Shown here: in pieces, positions 49,401 to 60,539 of the stretch
How the letters are laid out: every line of letters begins with the position of its first letter
Numbering within the stretch: the first letter of the stretch is position 1
Source of the DNA: Amaranthus tricolor
Taxonomy: Eukaryota > Streptophyta > Magnoliopsida > Caryophyllales > Amaranthaceae
Direction: 5' to 3'
DNA length: 64,000 nt
Assembly: GCF_026212465.1 (NCBI RefSeq)
Contig: NC_080060.1
Coordinates: 14,501,992 to 14,565,991, forward strand
Translations under genes and position numbers: made by a program
Notes under the pieces: model-generated
What the model saw: only the letters and a program-made list of their open reading frames with translations
What the model was told of the DNA's origin: nothing
Databases searched by the model: none

Positions 49401-50652
49401 TTTTCTAACCCCCGTACTAGAATTTGAATCTAACCAACTCAACTTGTAAGGATGTGGATGGTTAGTAGTTGTAAGACCAAGTCTAGACACTAAAGTCTTT
49501 GACACAGTATTTGCCTCACTACCCTCATCTATAATTAAATCACATACCTCGCCACCAACCTTACATTTGGTGATGAAAATGTGTTGCCTTTGTGGTGCCA
49601 AGGGCTCCTCCACATGTGCTTGCAAAGCCCTCCTAACAACCAGATTGGTTTTGTCCTCCATCTCCGGAAAGCAATCATCTTCTCCATCCTCTTCCTTAGG
49701 ACTTTCGGTCTCCTCTTCTTCAGTTTCAAATTCCCCCCAATTTATGTTTTGGGTGGCTATGAGCCTAACCTCTTGCATGGTTAAGGCCCTTGAATTAGGA
49801 CAATCCTTTTTGAAATGTCCTCTACCTCCACACTTGTAACAGACAATGTAGCTAAGTTTGAAGTCTTTCTTGTCTTTCTTAGGTGCTTCATTTGACTTGC
49901 TAAAGGAAGAACCCTCCTTCAAGGTGAAGGGTGGTTTGCGCACCACTGGAGTAGTGGTAGGCGTTTTCTTCTTTTTCCTCCTAGCATCAAACTTGTTCAC
50001 AAGTTTACAAGCTTCCACAAAAGTAAGGTTAGTGTAACCTTCAAGCTTGTCTTGCAACTCTTGATCCAACCCAGCTACAAAACGCCCCATTTTGAGCTCT
50101 TCATTTTCAGTTACTTCAAACACAATGGCAAGCCTATCAAACTCTTTGATGTAGTCTTCCACTGAATCGCCATTTTGTTGCAAAGTACTCCACTTCACAT
50201 ATTGGCTTTGCTTATAGTTGTGGGGAATAAAACGATCCCTCATACGTTTCTTCAACTTGCTCCAAGTAGAAATGGAAGCTTTGCCCCTAAGGGTACGCCC
50301 CCTTTGCTCTCCTTGCAACCAACTGTCACCATAGCCCTTCAGTTTCACCTTGGCTATCTTATATTTCTGCACTTCTTCTTGAATATCCTTGTACTCAAAG
50401 TACCTTTCCAAGGATTTCTCCCAATCCAAGTACTTCTCTGGATCAAGTGACCCATCAAAGGCAGGGACGTCTACTTTGATAGGGTGGAGGTTCCTCGTTT
50501 TGATCTCTCCTATCTTGCTCGTTCAGGAGTCTTGCCATTAAGGCAGCAAGATTCCCTTGTAGATTGGCATTAGTTTCGGCCAACCTTTCTTGACTAGCAA
50601 TGGAACGATTTAGAGCTTCCAAAGCTACCCTAAAATCTTGATTCTCTCCCAT
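46404..50652 (-). pseudogene. Gypsy gag-pro-pol polyprotein, broken by four lesions
   Basis: Starts MGENQDFRVALEALNRSIAS at 50652. A one-base frameshift near 50470 precedes the gag core (DWEKSLERYFEYKD). The CCHC knuckle CYKCGGRGHFKKDC (near 49840-49800) and a protease with DLIIDEGSEANTVS (DEGS in place of the usual DTGS/DGGS) follow. The RT has [14 protein letters not shown] and the catalytic YLDDILIYS. RNase H has [10 protein letters not shown] and [12 protein letters not shown]. Integrase has an HHCC zinc finger ([11 protein letters not shown]...CSTCQ), MDF, SDRD and a downstream Glu. A GPY/F-type module ends [20 protein letters not shown], then an acidic tail stops at 46404 inside the LTR. 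In-frame stops at 48981, 48471 and 48414 all look like C-to-T changes (CAA or CGA codons). Otherwise one continuous frame. Confidence 0.95.
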
Positions 50653-50715
50653 AGTGTGTAGGTATTCGACCCCTTTGGAAGTGTATGAAAAAACTCCCCC
50701 TACCTACGCGCCAAA

Positions 50716-51569
50716 TGATGTGTAAACAAGATGAGAAACCTTGTTACAAAATGATAAGTTAAAGGGGTCACACGTTTTTTGGTATATTTTTTAGTATGAT
50801 CAGATTAGTTAGGGGAACTCTCACCCTAAACTTGAGGATATAACAAGGAGGAACACTCACTCACTTGTTTGGGTGTAGCTTAGATTAGGGAACTCTCACC
50901 AAATCGTCAACTACAAGCTCTAGTTTTAGGAACTCTCACTAAAACTCTAACTCTTCAAATTTGGAACACTCAAATTTGGACAATTAAAATTGACTAAACA
51001 CAAGTCAAGTTCAATAAACAAAACACACGTTTTTCTTTGGCAAATTTCTGGATGGATTTTCATTGATAATCAGCATGCTATTTATAGACTTAGTACACCC
51101 ACTAATTGCCTTTACAACTTCCCTAATTAATAGCAACAAAACAAAATAAAATGCTGAAAATAAAAAGGAGATTAAAGGGCTCATAACCGTCCACTTTAAT
51201 CCCCATTACAAACCCTTTGAATTCCAAGACTGATTGGAATTAATTCCCATCAATGAGAGTAAAAACCAGCTTTAAACATGACCCTTTGTATTCCAAGGCT
51301 GATTGGAAGTTAATGAGATTAAAAACCACCTTTAAACATGGCCCTTTGTATTCAAAGCTGTTTGGAATTAATTCCTTGTAATTGAAGTCTTTAAGGAAGA
51401 ATCCAACTAACTTAATCTGTAATTAGTCATGCTCAGCAAAGTGCAACCATTTGAGGAACTATACGGACCATGCATACTAAGATCATAATAAGACTTGGAC
51501 AAAATTAATTCCCTTGCTTTGGATTGGACTTAGACATCTTGGACATTCGTATCTTGACCATCTTGGTCA
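50716..51569 (-). repeat. 5' LTR of the gypsy element
   Basis: Partner of 45590-46443. The sense-strand primer-binding site TTTGGCGCGTAGGTAGGG follows directly. Confidence 0.95.
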
Positions 51570-51574
51570 AAATC

Positions 51575-52565
51575 ACTTACACAAGTTAACCTTATTCAAT
51601 ACTCCTAACACTCTTTTTCATATAATCTAATGAAGTACAAAGTTGCCCAAACCCATTATAAATACCCCCCTAGCCATGAGATCACGTACACTACCATCAT
51701 CAAATCTTTCTAACATTTTTTCTTATATTTTCACTTCATTAAAATCTTACTACCTTAATACCTTTATCATTAGTTGAAGAAATTCAAGAAGATGGAGCTT
51801 AGAAAACTCTTTATTTAGCTTAAATCATCATCATTATGGAGCATTATTGGGTTATTTCTTTGGGTACTTAACATATCATTATTTTTAGAGTTTAGATTTA
51901 ATTATTTTGGGAGCTTAGAAGATCATCATTATTTTGGGAGTTTGGATTAATTATCTTTGGAGCATTATTATCTATCTTGGAAGGTCTTATTTCTTATTTT
52001 TCCTAATTAGTACTTAGTACTAATCATTGGTGTTAGTATGGTTTAACTTCTTACCCTTCTCTTTTTGTGAAATTTTAAATTATATTTACTTTATTATACG
52101 CAAAGTATGAAATATGCTGATATGTTTTAGTAGGAAGTTCGTTTAATGAAATTATGATCAAGATTATATTAAGTATGTGTATGTATTAAATATTTTTTAG
52201 TATGTTAATTTAATAATCTTTGAACAAGTTAGGAAGTTGGGTGCAAAATTATATTCTAGTGATATTAAGTATGATTTATGTTATAAACTAGTGCTAGTAT
52301 GTTTATGAATTACGTGTTACATTAGGAATGTTATTATATTTAAGAATTTTTATGTTAGAACTTTATTAATATGTTTATGTTAGCCTTCAAATTAGTTTAT
52401 AAGGTAGTAAATTATTTTATGAACTTATTTTTTTTTATTAAGTATGGTTATATTAAGAATATTGTTGTTATACTTTATTTTGAGATTTAAGTTTATCCTT
52501 AAGGTTATAGTAAATTTCTAAGTAATTGCGTAAAGTAAGTGGTTATGTTAATTATTTAAATTTAG
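51575..52565. other. Continuation of the putative solo LTR
   Basis: AT-rich. Contains ttataaataccc (51658) with a downstream leader-like segment, and imperfect repeats of ttattttgggagyttaga near 51900-51960. No gene. Confidence 0.4.
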
Positions 52566-52801
52566 GATTTAGTATGAATATTATCAATAGTACCCCTGTA
52601 TTATAGCAATTTATCAATGGTACCCACGCTAATTCCAATGGTACCCCCCAACTATATGCTAATTACAACCGTGACACTATTGTACCTATTTCCGTTACAT
52701 GCCCGTTAAATCTCGAATTTGACCTAACCATGGTTAGTTTCTTCTTCTTCTCTTTTCCCTTTCCTCTTCCTGCTCTCCTTCCATGGCTGCTTCATCTCAA
52801 G

Positions 52802-52835
52802 CCCAACAATTTCAGATAAGATGGACTAGTGGTGA
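52802..52835 (+). repeat. Inverted partner of the captured transporter leader
   Basis: caatttcagataagatggac here is the exact inverse of 53493-53512, the bases around the start codon of the captured exon. The element therefore carries this leader twice in opposite orientation, inside its terminal repeats. Confidence 0.8.
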
Positions 52836-53354
52836 TAAAAGCTTAGCTACAAGTGCAACAACCCCAATATATTGATATCCAGACATTAAATCACACATAT
52901 GACTTAAAATATGAGTAGCAGAATGGATTCCCTTCAAAAATAGCAATAGCCCGCCATGAAACCAAACTTAAACCATGTTCAATCCCAATTTTGAATAACT
53001 TAATCATGAGTACAAATATGATATCTCAATAACTTAATCATGAGTACAAATATGATATCTTAGAGATCAAAGCAAGGTTTTTTTTTGTCAAATTATGAAT
53101 ATCCTGGTTAATACAACATACAGCTCTACAGAAAATCTAACACAACGTAGAAACTTAATTATAGTATATCAAAGATGAGCATCAAAAAAACTGGAAATAC
53201 ACTAGCAACACTACAATTCCTTCAATCAAAATGTGATCAACTAAGCTGCACATTCATTGAACTAAACTTCAATCAAGGAGTCAATTAATGATGAACAAAA
53301 GCAATTCTCTGCCAAATCATAAAACTTGAAAAAGAAAAGGCAAATATGATGATG

Positions 53355-53495
53355 ATTACCAATAGCAGTAATATGAGGAACAGATAATGCTCTGGCGAGT
53401 TGTGGTTTCCCATTCATGGAAGAAGAAGAAGAATCAATCTGTTTTCTCCTAACCAAACATTTAAACCGATTTCCAATCCCAATTTTACAGTCCAT
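53355..53495 (-). pseudogene. Captured first exon of a cationic amino acid transporter (CAT)
   Basis: Minus strand from ATG at 53495: MDCKIGIGNRFKCLVRRKQI, then DSSSSSMNGKPQLARALSVP and HITAIG, after which a donor-like ggtaatcatc follows. Plant CAT transporters begin with a cytosolic segment of this kind (LVRRKQVDS...QLA..LS..HL.AIG) and have a splice site at the same Gly before the first membrane helix. Only this exon plus some intron is present. The original protein would be a plasma or vacuolar membrane amino acid permease. The identification is from family memory. Confidence 0.6.
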
Positions 53496-53610
53496 CTTAT
53501 CTGAAATTGTTCCTTTACAATCCTAATTTATTAGAAATTTGTGTAAGAAGACAAGATAAACTTGCTAAGGGTTACGTAGAGGTTGAGACTTTTTCGCCAC
53601 CATTTGATCG

Positions 53611-53790
53611 TTTAACTCGATTTTGAATGTTATTGTTCAAGTGGGTCAGTTTCAGAAGGCCTTGAACTGAATTTCTTTGTCGGGCAACAAATTGAATGGA
53701 GTTATACCATCTTAGATTGGTAAATTGAGTAATCTTTCCATTCTCAAGCTCTCGAACAAATCGTTTTATGGCGAAATCCCGCCTGAGATG
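53611..53790 (+). pseudogene. Captured BRI1-like leucine-rich-repeat fragment
   Basis: Plus strand: SSGSVSEGL, frameshift, then ISLSGNKLNGVIPS, stop, IGKLSNLSILKLSNKSFYGE and IPPEM. This follows the LRR consensus and closely resembles the BRI1 ectodomain repeats with LNWISLSNN and LAILKLSNNSFSG. Two Trp codons of that family are now TGA and TAG. The fragment runs directly into the right terminal repeat, so the LRR sequence and TIR meet at about 53791. Confidence 0.65.
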
Positions 53791-54014
53791 AAGTAGCCAT
53801 GGAAAGAGAGCAGGAAGAGGAGAGGGAAAAGGGAAGAAGAAGAAACTAATCATGGTTAGGTCAAATTCAAGATTTAACGGACATCTAACGAAAAAAAGTA
53901 CAATAGTGTCACGGTTGTAATTAGCATATAGTTGGGGGGTACCATTGGAATTAACGTGGGTACCATTGATAAATTGCTATAATACAGGGGTACCATTGAT
54001 AATATCCCTAAATC

Positions 54015-54185
54015 AAATGTTGAAGTGTTTTTCTTGAATATATGAGATTTCATAATAAAAGTAACTTTTGATCAATATTTAGTACAAAATATTTTATTTG
54101 TTAACTATTTGACCAAAATTTATGTAAAATGATGTAAAAGTATTTTCAGTATACTCCCCGCTCAAACTGTGTGTGAAAATTTGAC
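54015..54185. other. LTR continuation right of the Pack-MULE
   Basis: AT-rich flank, no feature. Confidence 0.3.
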
Positions 54186-54415
54186 TTTGTGAGATTATAA
54201 GTTTTACTTATTTTATAATTACAAATGTTGACGTTTGTGAAAATTATAAGTTTGACTTGTTTTAAAACTAGAAATATTGATTTTTGTGAAATTATAAGTT
54301 TTATTTGTTTTATAACTAGAATGTTGATTTTTGGAAACTTAATAAGTTTACTTATTTTTCTAAACTTGAAATATTGAGTTTTGGTGAACTTGTAGAATTT
54401 CGAAAACTTATCCAA
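54186..54415. repeat. Tandem repeat of about 55-60 bp, four units
   Basis: Variants of gaaattataagttttacttg, ttttataactagaaatgttg and atttttg recur four times with drift. Confidence 0.75.
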
Positions 54416-57203
54416 ATGATGCAAGTTTAACTTGAATTTTAATTAGAATATTTGATTTTTTTTTTTGAAGAGAATAAAATTTTATTTATTGTAAAGATGG
54501 AAATATTGATTTTGAGAACTTATTTAAAGAGAAATAGATTTTAGTAGCTAGTTGTAGAAAATATTAATTTGGAGACTATTGATAGAATATTAAGTTATTA
54601 GTGTGAATTTAGCGAACTATTAAAATAAAGTCATAAATAAAATTTAATGTGTAAAAATTTAATAATGAATGTATAAAGACATAAAGGTTAATTTTACTTA
54701 TGATTAAGAATTTTATTAAATAAAAGAGGTTATCACCTAAGTTGATCAAAGTCAAAGTCAAAGTCAAATTGTGGTAATAAAAATGTGATGTACTTATGTG
54801 AAGGAATATTGATTGAATGACCCTAATAGTAAGGTAATGTCGACCCATTGACCGGCATGTAAAATCCCGGCTCCCCTGTTGGCTGGCAAGTAAAATGCGG
54901 TGTAAGACAGGGGGTTAGCTACCTATCCTGTAGAGCTTGAGCATATATAGTATTGGAGGGGTGACGACTCCCACCATAGTTAGGGTTTAGGACTCCGGTC
55001 CTCACCTAACCAGACTCTTACATATTTCAGGTATCATATTAATGTGCTTGTTGATTAGTGATAAACTTGATTAATGTTGATACTATGATGCATGGTACGG
55101 TTATAAGTATTAACCAAATGAATTTACTTAAGTGTTAAGATTACCGAATTGTATAAGTGGCAGTAACGTACTTTTGTCAGGATCGAGAATGGTATCTTAA
55201 TGACTTAAAAGTATGGAACAGAAAAAGAATATGGTAAAAGTATACAGTGGTGTCAATTAATAAGTTCGTACTTAAATTATTATTTTGTAAATGTAGCGTA
55301 TTATTTCCGTATTTTGAGCTGGATAGGAAGTTATTCTCGGCGTTAAGCGCTGACCAATTCAATCGGCTGTCATCCGTATCATGGATGGCAGCATTTTGCA
55401 GGATTTAGTTCAGGTTTCGATCCAGGCCACAGCAATTTCTAATTATCGAGAACTTAGCAGCTTTTTGTATCTTTATTGATGACTTGATGATGATGTATTT
55501 TTTTTAATTTGGAGTAAACAATATTTCTTATTAGATGTAATATTTTACTTTTGTTTTAAACAATTTCAGTTTTATGATTTAAAGTTTTTTAACAGTTCGG
55601 CATTTTGAGACTTTTGCAATATTTTTGTATTAAACATTATTATTAAAAGTTAATTATGTATCGAGATTGTCGCTCCTGTTACACGTACATTTATATTTTA
55701 GGCTCGTTTCACAATTAGGGTATCCCGTTTGTATCATGTGCTAAGTGATAATTGATGTGTTTAAATGGGAAACGTGATTTTGTATGATATTAAACCTTTT
55801 ATATTTTATTTTCAAATTATATTTACTACTTTTGTTAACGGTTTAATTTATAATATTATTATTTTGATGAAAGTTACATAATTATTTTAATAATGATTTT
55901 TTTAAATGCGGTTAAATTTGAAATATTTATGATATTATTTTTATTTCCACCAATTGATATTAGAATGGTGACTTGGCAAATGAGATTTCAGTTGGATATT
56001 CTTGAGATATATTTTATTGAAAAATTTATGATCGTAAAATAAAAAGTATAATGTATTGTTGATTATATGTTTGTGTGCTCACGACATAATATTGAATATA
56101 TTAAACCACATAAAGTGTAACAAGAGGGAAATGAAGCTTTTATATTTGTTGTGATCCAAGTATAAGAGTGATGAACATGTTTCCCTGTTTGGTTAGTATA
56201 GCTGCCGACAGGTTATTATTTCTGCTACTTGATATGATGTTTGGTCTTCCTTCTATTTGTTGTGATCCAAGTACAAGGGGTGTACACACTAGGGTCACCT
56301 AAGATTACTATGCTGACCTTGATGAATTATTTGAAGTGACGACCTCTTGATGAAGTAAGTATAGGGGTAAAGTCTTGGCCTACTGGCGTTCTCGTTCCCT
56401 CAAATTAATAACTGGATATATGTGTTGTCATTATTAAATATCAAATAAATTAATTGGTTTATGTGATATTGTTTTGTTTTCATAAATTGATTTTTAACTC
56501 AGCTTTATATTATTTTTTTTTCAAAATTATTTTCAACTCAAATTATATTTTGCTTTCTTAAATTCTATTTAAACTTAATTGTTTTACGGGATGAGGTTCA
56601 AATTACTCAATTTCCTGACTTTGAGAGTTTTTTCCTTATTTTTCTTGCATTCTTATTTTCGCAGGTTATTGATCGCGTGGGGATCGTGGAGTGACGTTCA
56701 CCTAGAAATTAGTTTTTATTAGTAATCATGTCCCAGTTTAAATATCATTTCCAGTTGTAAAAAATGTTTAGTAGATAAATTGCATAAAATTATTATATAT
56801 TTGTTTAACCTTATATTTATTCCTTATCAGGAATAGATGTGGCGGTAACGCTCTCACGATTAGGATTTGGTTTATATTTTTTTTAAGAATGTGTTTTTAA
56901 AATTGGAACTAATTATGGGGTTGATACAAAGTGTCCCAGTTGATCTAAAAATAAAATTTTTAATAATGTTCAAAACCGAGTGACTAGTCTTCAGAAAACG
57001 TTTTTGGTTCCGCTGCATCCGTATGTCATAGAGTATTTTTGCCAACATATCACCGTGAGCCTTTTGCTTTGTTAGTCTTCTTTTTATTAATCTTTTCCAT
57101 AATCTTGATTAAATGTGTAAATTGTTTTTTAAAATTATTATTAAATATCTGTTTTATTTGAATAATAAATAATTATGTTGATAAAATTTATCAAAATATT
57201 TAA

Positions 57204-57208
<5 letters not shown>
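54416..57208. other. Right part of the putative solo LTR and flank, no gene
   Basis: Contains a GC-richer U3/R-like patch at 54840-55015 (gaccggcatgtaaaatcccg, gggtgacgactcccaccata), a 25 bp direct repeat tttgttgtgatccaagta at 56144 and 56257, and the LTR-end-like segment 56640-56934. No coding region was recognised. Confidence 0.4.

Positions 57209-57279
<71 letters not shown>
57209..57279. repeat. (TA)n microsatellite
   Basis: About 35 TA units. Confidence 0.95.
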
Positions 57280-57283
<4 letters not shown>

Positions 57284-58468
57284 ATTTTTAAAAATTACGT
57301 GCATTGACGGACATTACACTAGTAAATAATTCAATTGATTAGAAATAAATTATGAGTATAATAAAGAGTTTTAAGAGCCAAGAGAAGCCACTAAAGCTGA
57401 AGTAGTCTTAAACTACTTTTTCACATTAATTAAGCAGGAAATACAAGAAACTAATATGAAGTAGTCGCACAAAATTAAGTAGAGTGGCCAAGAAAGTGTG
57501 ACATTACGATTACTAACCTTTGTCTGTCGGCAGCAATCCACGAGATTATAAATATCAACCGCAAAAGGTTTGACCAAAATGGTTTAAAAGCCTGCTTCAT
57601 TAACACTTTGGCCAAATGGCAATAACATTGAACAGTTACTTGGACAACCGCCAACTAGACCAGTACAAGGGCGTTGACTAATATTACTTTGACTTAATTT
57701 CTACAACAATTCCGAGCACTAACTCCAAAAATCTCTCAGAATTTCAAACCAATCATCTTAAATCATCAGTTTTTGGGTTCCCAAAGCTCAAATAATATAT
57801 GAATATGAGAGAAAGTCAATGCAAAACCTGTTTTAATTGCGGTATCTCTTTAATCTTTTCCGTCCCTTTAAATATTATATTTATTATAATATTTTTTCCT
57901 ATAACACGTCTTTATTCTCGGTGGAGAATTGAAATACTTACTCAATTTCATTATACTTGTTATAATTGATTTTTTATCTAATCTAATGTATTATTTTATT
58001 CATTTATACATTAAATTATACAACTTTAAAAATTATAAAAAGTTAATATTATAAAAGTATGTAATTAGACGATTCAAACAAGATTTCACTTGATAATATT
58101 TTTAGTTACACATTAACTACGATATATAAATTAAGCTTAAACAATAAATAGTATCCATGATTAAAATGTAGCAAAGATTTCAGAACGAAAGAAGTGTATG
58201 CTTAAATGATGATATAAGTTAATATGGTTGGGTATTGTTAGTGGATAAATCCAGCCATTAAGCTATCTAATGACACTCACTCCCTTAAAGTCAACCGTTG
58301 TAGCATTTACTCGTACATCACCGCCATTCGAATGCGGCTACTTGTGACTAATACGTCTATGTGTTCACATCTTAGAATCACTTAATGGTGCCGTTTTTTT
58401 TTAAATATCAATTGTTTGCGTTTGTGTTAACAAGAAGTAAAAGTATTCTATAGACTAAGTCTACGTTA
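57280..58468. other. Intergenic, no gene seen
   Basis: No convincing coding region or repeat. Confidence 0.4.
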
Positions 58469-58752
58469 TTCTCCCTTTGATTCAATTTTGTTATCCTTTT
58501 TTGGTTTGAACATAAATATTAAGAAAATAAAGGGACCATATAAAATAGTAGATCTATTTATAATGTTAGGTATATTTAATATTAAAAAAATAAGAAGACC
58601 ACATAAAATAGTAAAACCATGAGTAATATTAGGTGTTTTTAATATTAAAAAAATAAGGAGCCACCTAAAAATATATGTCTTAATATGAAATGGAATAATA
58701 GAGGTGAACTGTCCAAATAAGTAAAGAGCACAACTAAAAAGAATTGAGGGAA
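58469..58752. mobile_element. Stowaway-like MITE with internal duplication
   Basis: 284 bp flanked by TA. The left end ttctccctttgattcaattt and the inverted right end ttccctcaattctttttagt match imperfectly. Inside, a unit of about 61 bp with aaataagaagaccacataaa-type sequence is repeated two and a half times. Confidence 0.6.
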
Positions 58753-60535
58753 TATTAGTTTGTATCAAACTAATAATATTAAATATTTTTCAATGATTAT
58801 ACTTCAATATATGTACATTTCAAGTAAAAATATTTACTATTTCAAAATCTTTTAACTCTATTTGAGGTGTAACTTAGGTTTGATTTGTTTATTTGTGAAA
58901 AATTAAGTCAATGTGTATGAATTTGTCATTCTCATTTGAGCTCTAATAAGTTTGTTTAGATGTAGTAGAATAGGTCTTGCAAACCGAGAAGAAAGAGCTA
59001 CTAGCCCAAGGGGTGTCACCTAAAAAAACCCATATTTAGGTCAGTAATCAAATGGATGACAATAAAATAAAATAAAAAAAGCTTAAATAGTGAGAAATAA
59101 TGATTGATTTGATTGACAAGCGCAATTCATAAAAGACCCTGAGCATAACTGATATAAACAGAATAGACTAAATATAATGATAATGATGATAATTCATAAC
59201 GTATTTATTTTTTAGATACCTTGTTAGAAAATTATTATATTATAATAGTGAATTTTACAAAAGAAAACATCTTTGTGATCAATGTTTTGGAAATTTGAAA
59301 GTTACATATAGTTACTTTGTAACATTTCACTTCAATGTCATTCAATTTTACCATTCAAGTAGCTCTTCAATCCCATTTAATTTCACTGTTAAAGTTGGCA
59401 ATTTATATCATATTAAATTCTTTGATGTTACAGATGAGTTTGGCTCTATTCAAAGAGAAGGTTGGGCATTTTGCAAAATATAGTAAAAAAAACACATACT
59501 ACATATCATTCTCTTCTCTCTTATTCTCCCTTTGGAAATTGAGAAATACTTCATATATTTTGGTGTTTTATTTATACCTAGTAATATCATGCAAACTACT
59601 ACTATTATATACAGAAGACTATTTTATCATTGAGACAATCGACTATTACAATATGCTACCACAAATCTTGGGCAGTAGTGCAAATGTTTTAAAGAGAGCG
59701 ACATAATTTGCTACTCAGCTAAATTTCGATACCATTATTCTTGTTATTTTGCAGTTATATTTACAACAATATAGAATATTTTCTTTTCTGCCTTTTTTTA
59801 GAACATGTCTATCGAAGATATGACTATGTCCGATGACTTTAACTAACCTTTCCATTTTAAAGGTACTCATTTTAAAGATGAAAACAACAGATGATATTTT
59901 TCTTGACTGTTAAAAAGGTATATTTTTTTTGTCTTTGTTAATGTTAGAGCCATAGTTATCAGAATCCCAATTTATATTTACGATACTACGATCTTATTAC
60001 AATCTAAAAATAGGCAATCGATTCGAATCGTGGGTAGGATCTTAATGCAGTAGAATCGTGCAATCCTACTAGCTCAAGAAATTAGGTGATAGGATCATAA
60101 CACGATTCTAGGATCCTACGATCCAACGATTCGATCCAACATGAGTAGTTTCAATCCTAAAATATTTTCATATAATACAGATTTCACTTACGTAAAAATA
60201 TATATTTAAAATAATTATATCAATACCTTTATAAAATTCAAATTTTTCTTGATTTGCTGTTTATAAATGATTATTAAAAGTTTTTTTTTTCAAAACTTAA
60301 TAGCTGAAGTCAAATAAGTTTTTACTCACACCTTGAAACTTAAAAAGAGAACAAAATTTAATTGATAATCAGTAATCCATAGCATATTAATGCATACTTA
60401 TAGGATCAAAAGATTCTACAATGATATGATTTTTATCGATTTCGATCCTACCCTGTCAACGATCTTAAGTAGAATCCCGATCACAATAACCTTAGTTAAA
60501 CCTACTATACCCGAAAATGCAACTGATGCACAAAA
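58753..60535. other. Intergenic, includes a GATC-rich degenerate element
   Basis: 59940-60500 is dotted with ggatcctacgatcc-type words. The left tcagaatcccaatttatatt and right agtagaatcccgatcac edges may be a decayed inverted-repeat element. The open frame at 59335-59706 is not supported by any motif. Confidence 0.35.
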
Positions 60536-60539
60536 AGAT

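Larger units (their letters stand above)
45590..51569 (-). mobile_element. Ty3/gypsy chromovirus, nearly complete, young
   Basis: LTRs 45590-46443 and 50716-51569 are both exactly 854 bp, TGATGTGTAA...CTTGGTCA. By eye they differ at nine positions (about 1%) with no indel. AAATC duplicates flank the element (45585-45589, 51570-51574). On the minus strand the order is LTR, primer site TTTGGCGCGTAGG, gag, zinc knuckle, protease, RT, RNase H, integrase, purine tract GAAGAAGAGGAGGA (46457-46444), LTR. The integrase-last order defines Ty3/gypsy. The GPY/F-like module without a chromodomain, and a polyprotein end running into the LTR, recall the CRM clade. The coding region carries one frameshift and three stops, so it is no longer autonomous. 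Confidence 0.95.
52566..54014. mobile_element. Pack-MULE: long-TIR Mutator-like element with host gene pieces
   Basis: 1449 bp. Terminal inverted repeats of about 230 bp start gatttag and atattatcaatrgtacccct. They remain nearly identical through ttggggggtaccattgg-type motifs and the tcttcttcttctcttttccc tract to ccatggctrcttcatctca. There is no transposase. The interior holds a first exon resembling a cationic amino acid transporter and an LRR stretch resembling the brassinosteroid receptor BRI1. Imperfect flanking direct repeats (aaatttagg against aaatgttga) could be a 9 bp Mutator duplication. It is inserted in the putative solo LTR. Confidence 0.82.
44348..56934 (+). mobile_element. Probable long gypsy solo LTR with two nested insertions
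   Basis: The left edge TGTAATATCCGAGATA resembles the TGTAACACCC start common in plant chromovirus LTRs, preceded by cccag (44343-44347). The right edge, after a ggatttggtttatattt U5-like end and ggggttgataca, reaches another cccag at 56935-56939. A TATA signal ttataaataccc lies near 51658. Without the gypsy (45590-51569) and Mutator-like (52566-54014) insertions it would be about 5.1 kb, long for an LTR. The terminus ...gtgt is not canonical, so identity and right boundary are tentative. Confidence 0.4.

Noticed and set aside
49567..50450. Plus-strand frames over the gypsy gag region
   Set aside because: Antisense shadows of the gag-protease frame.
53572..53853. 93-codon minus-strand frame in the Pack-MULE
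   Set aside because: Antisense to the LRR-like fragment and the TIR. The plus-strand LRR reading explains the sequence better.
54146..54848. Minus-strand open frames of 92 and 79 codons
   Set aside because: AT-rich tandem-repeat sequence with extreme Ile, Lys and Phe content and no domain.
59295..59706. Overlapping plus-strand frames of 62 and 123 codons
   Set aside because: No motif, heavily hydrophobic AT-driven composition and no splice or promoter context.
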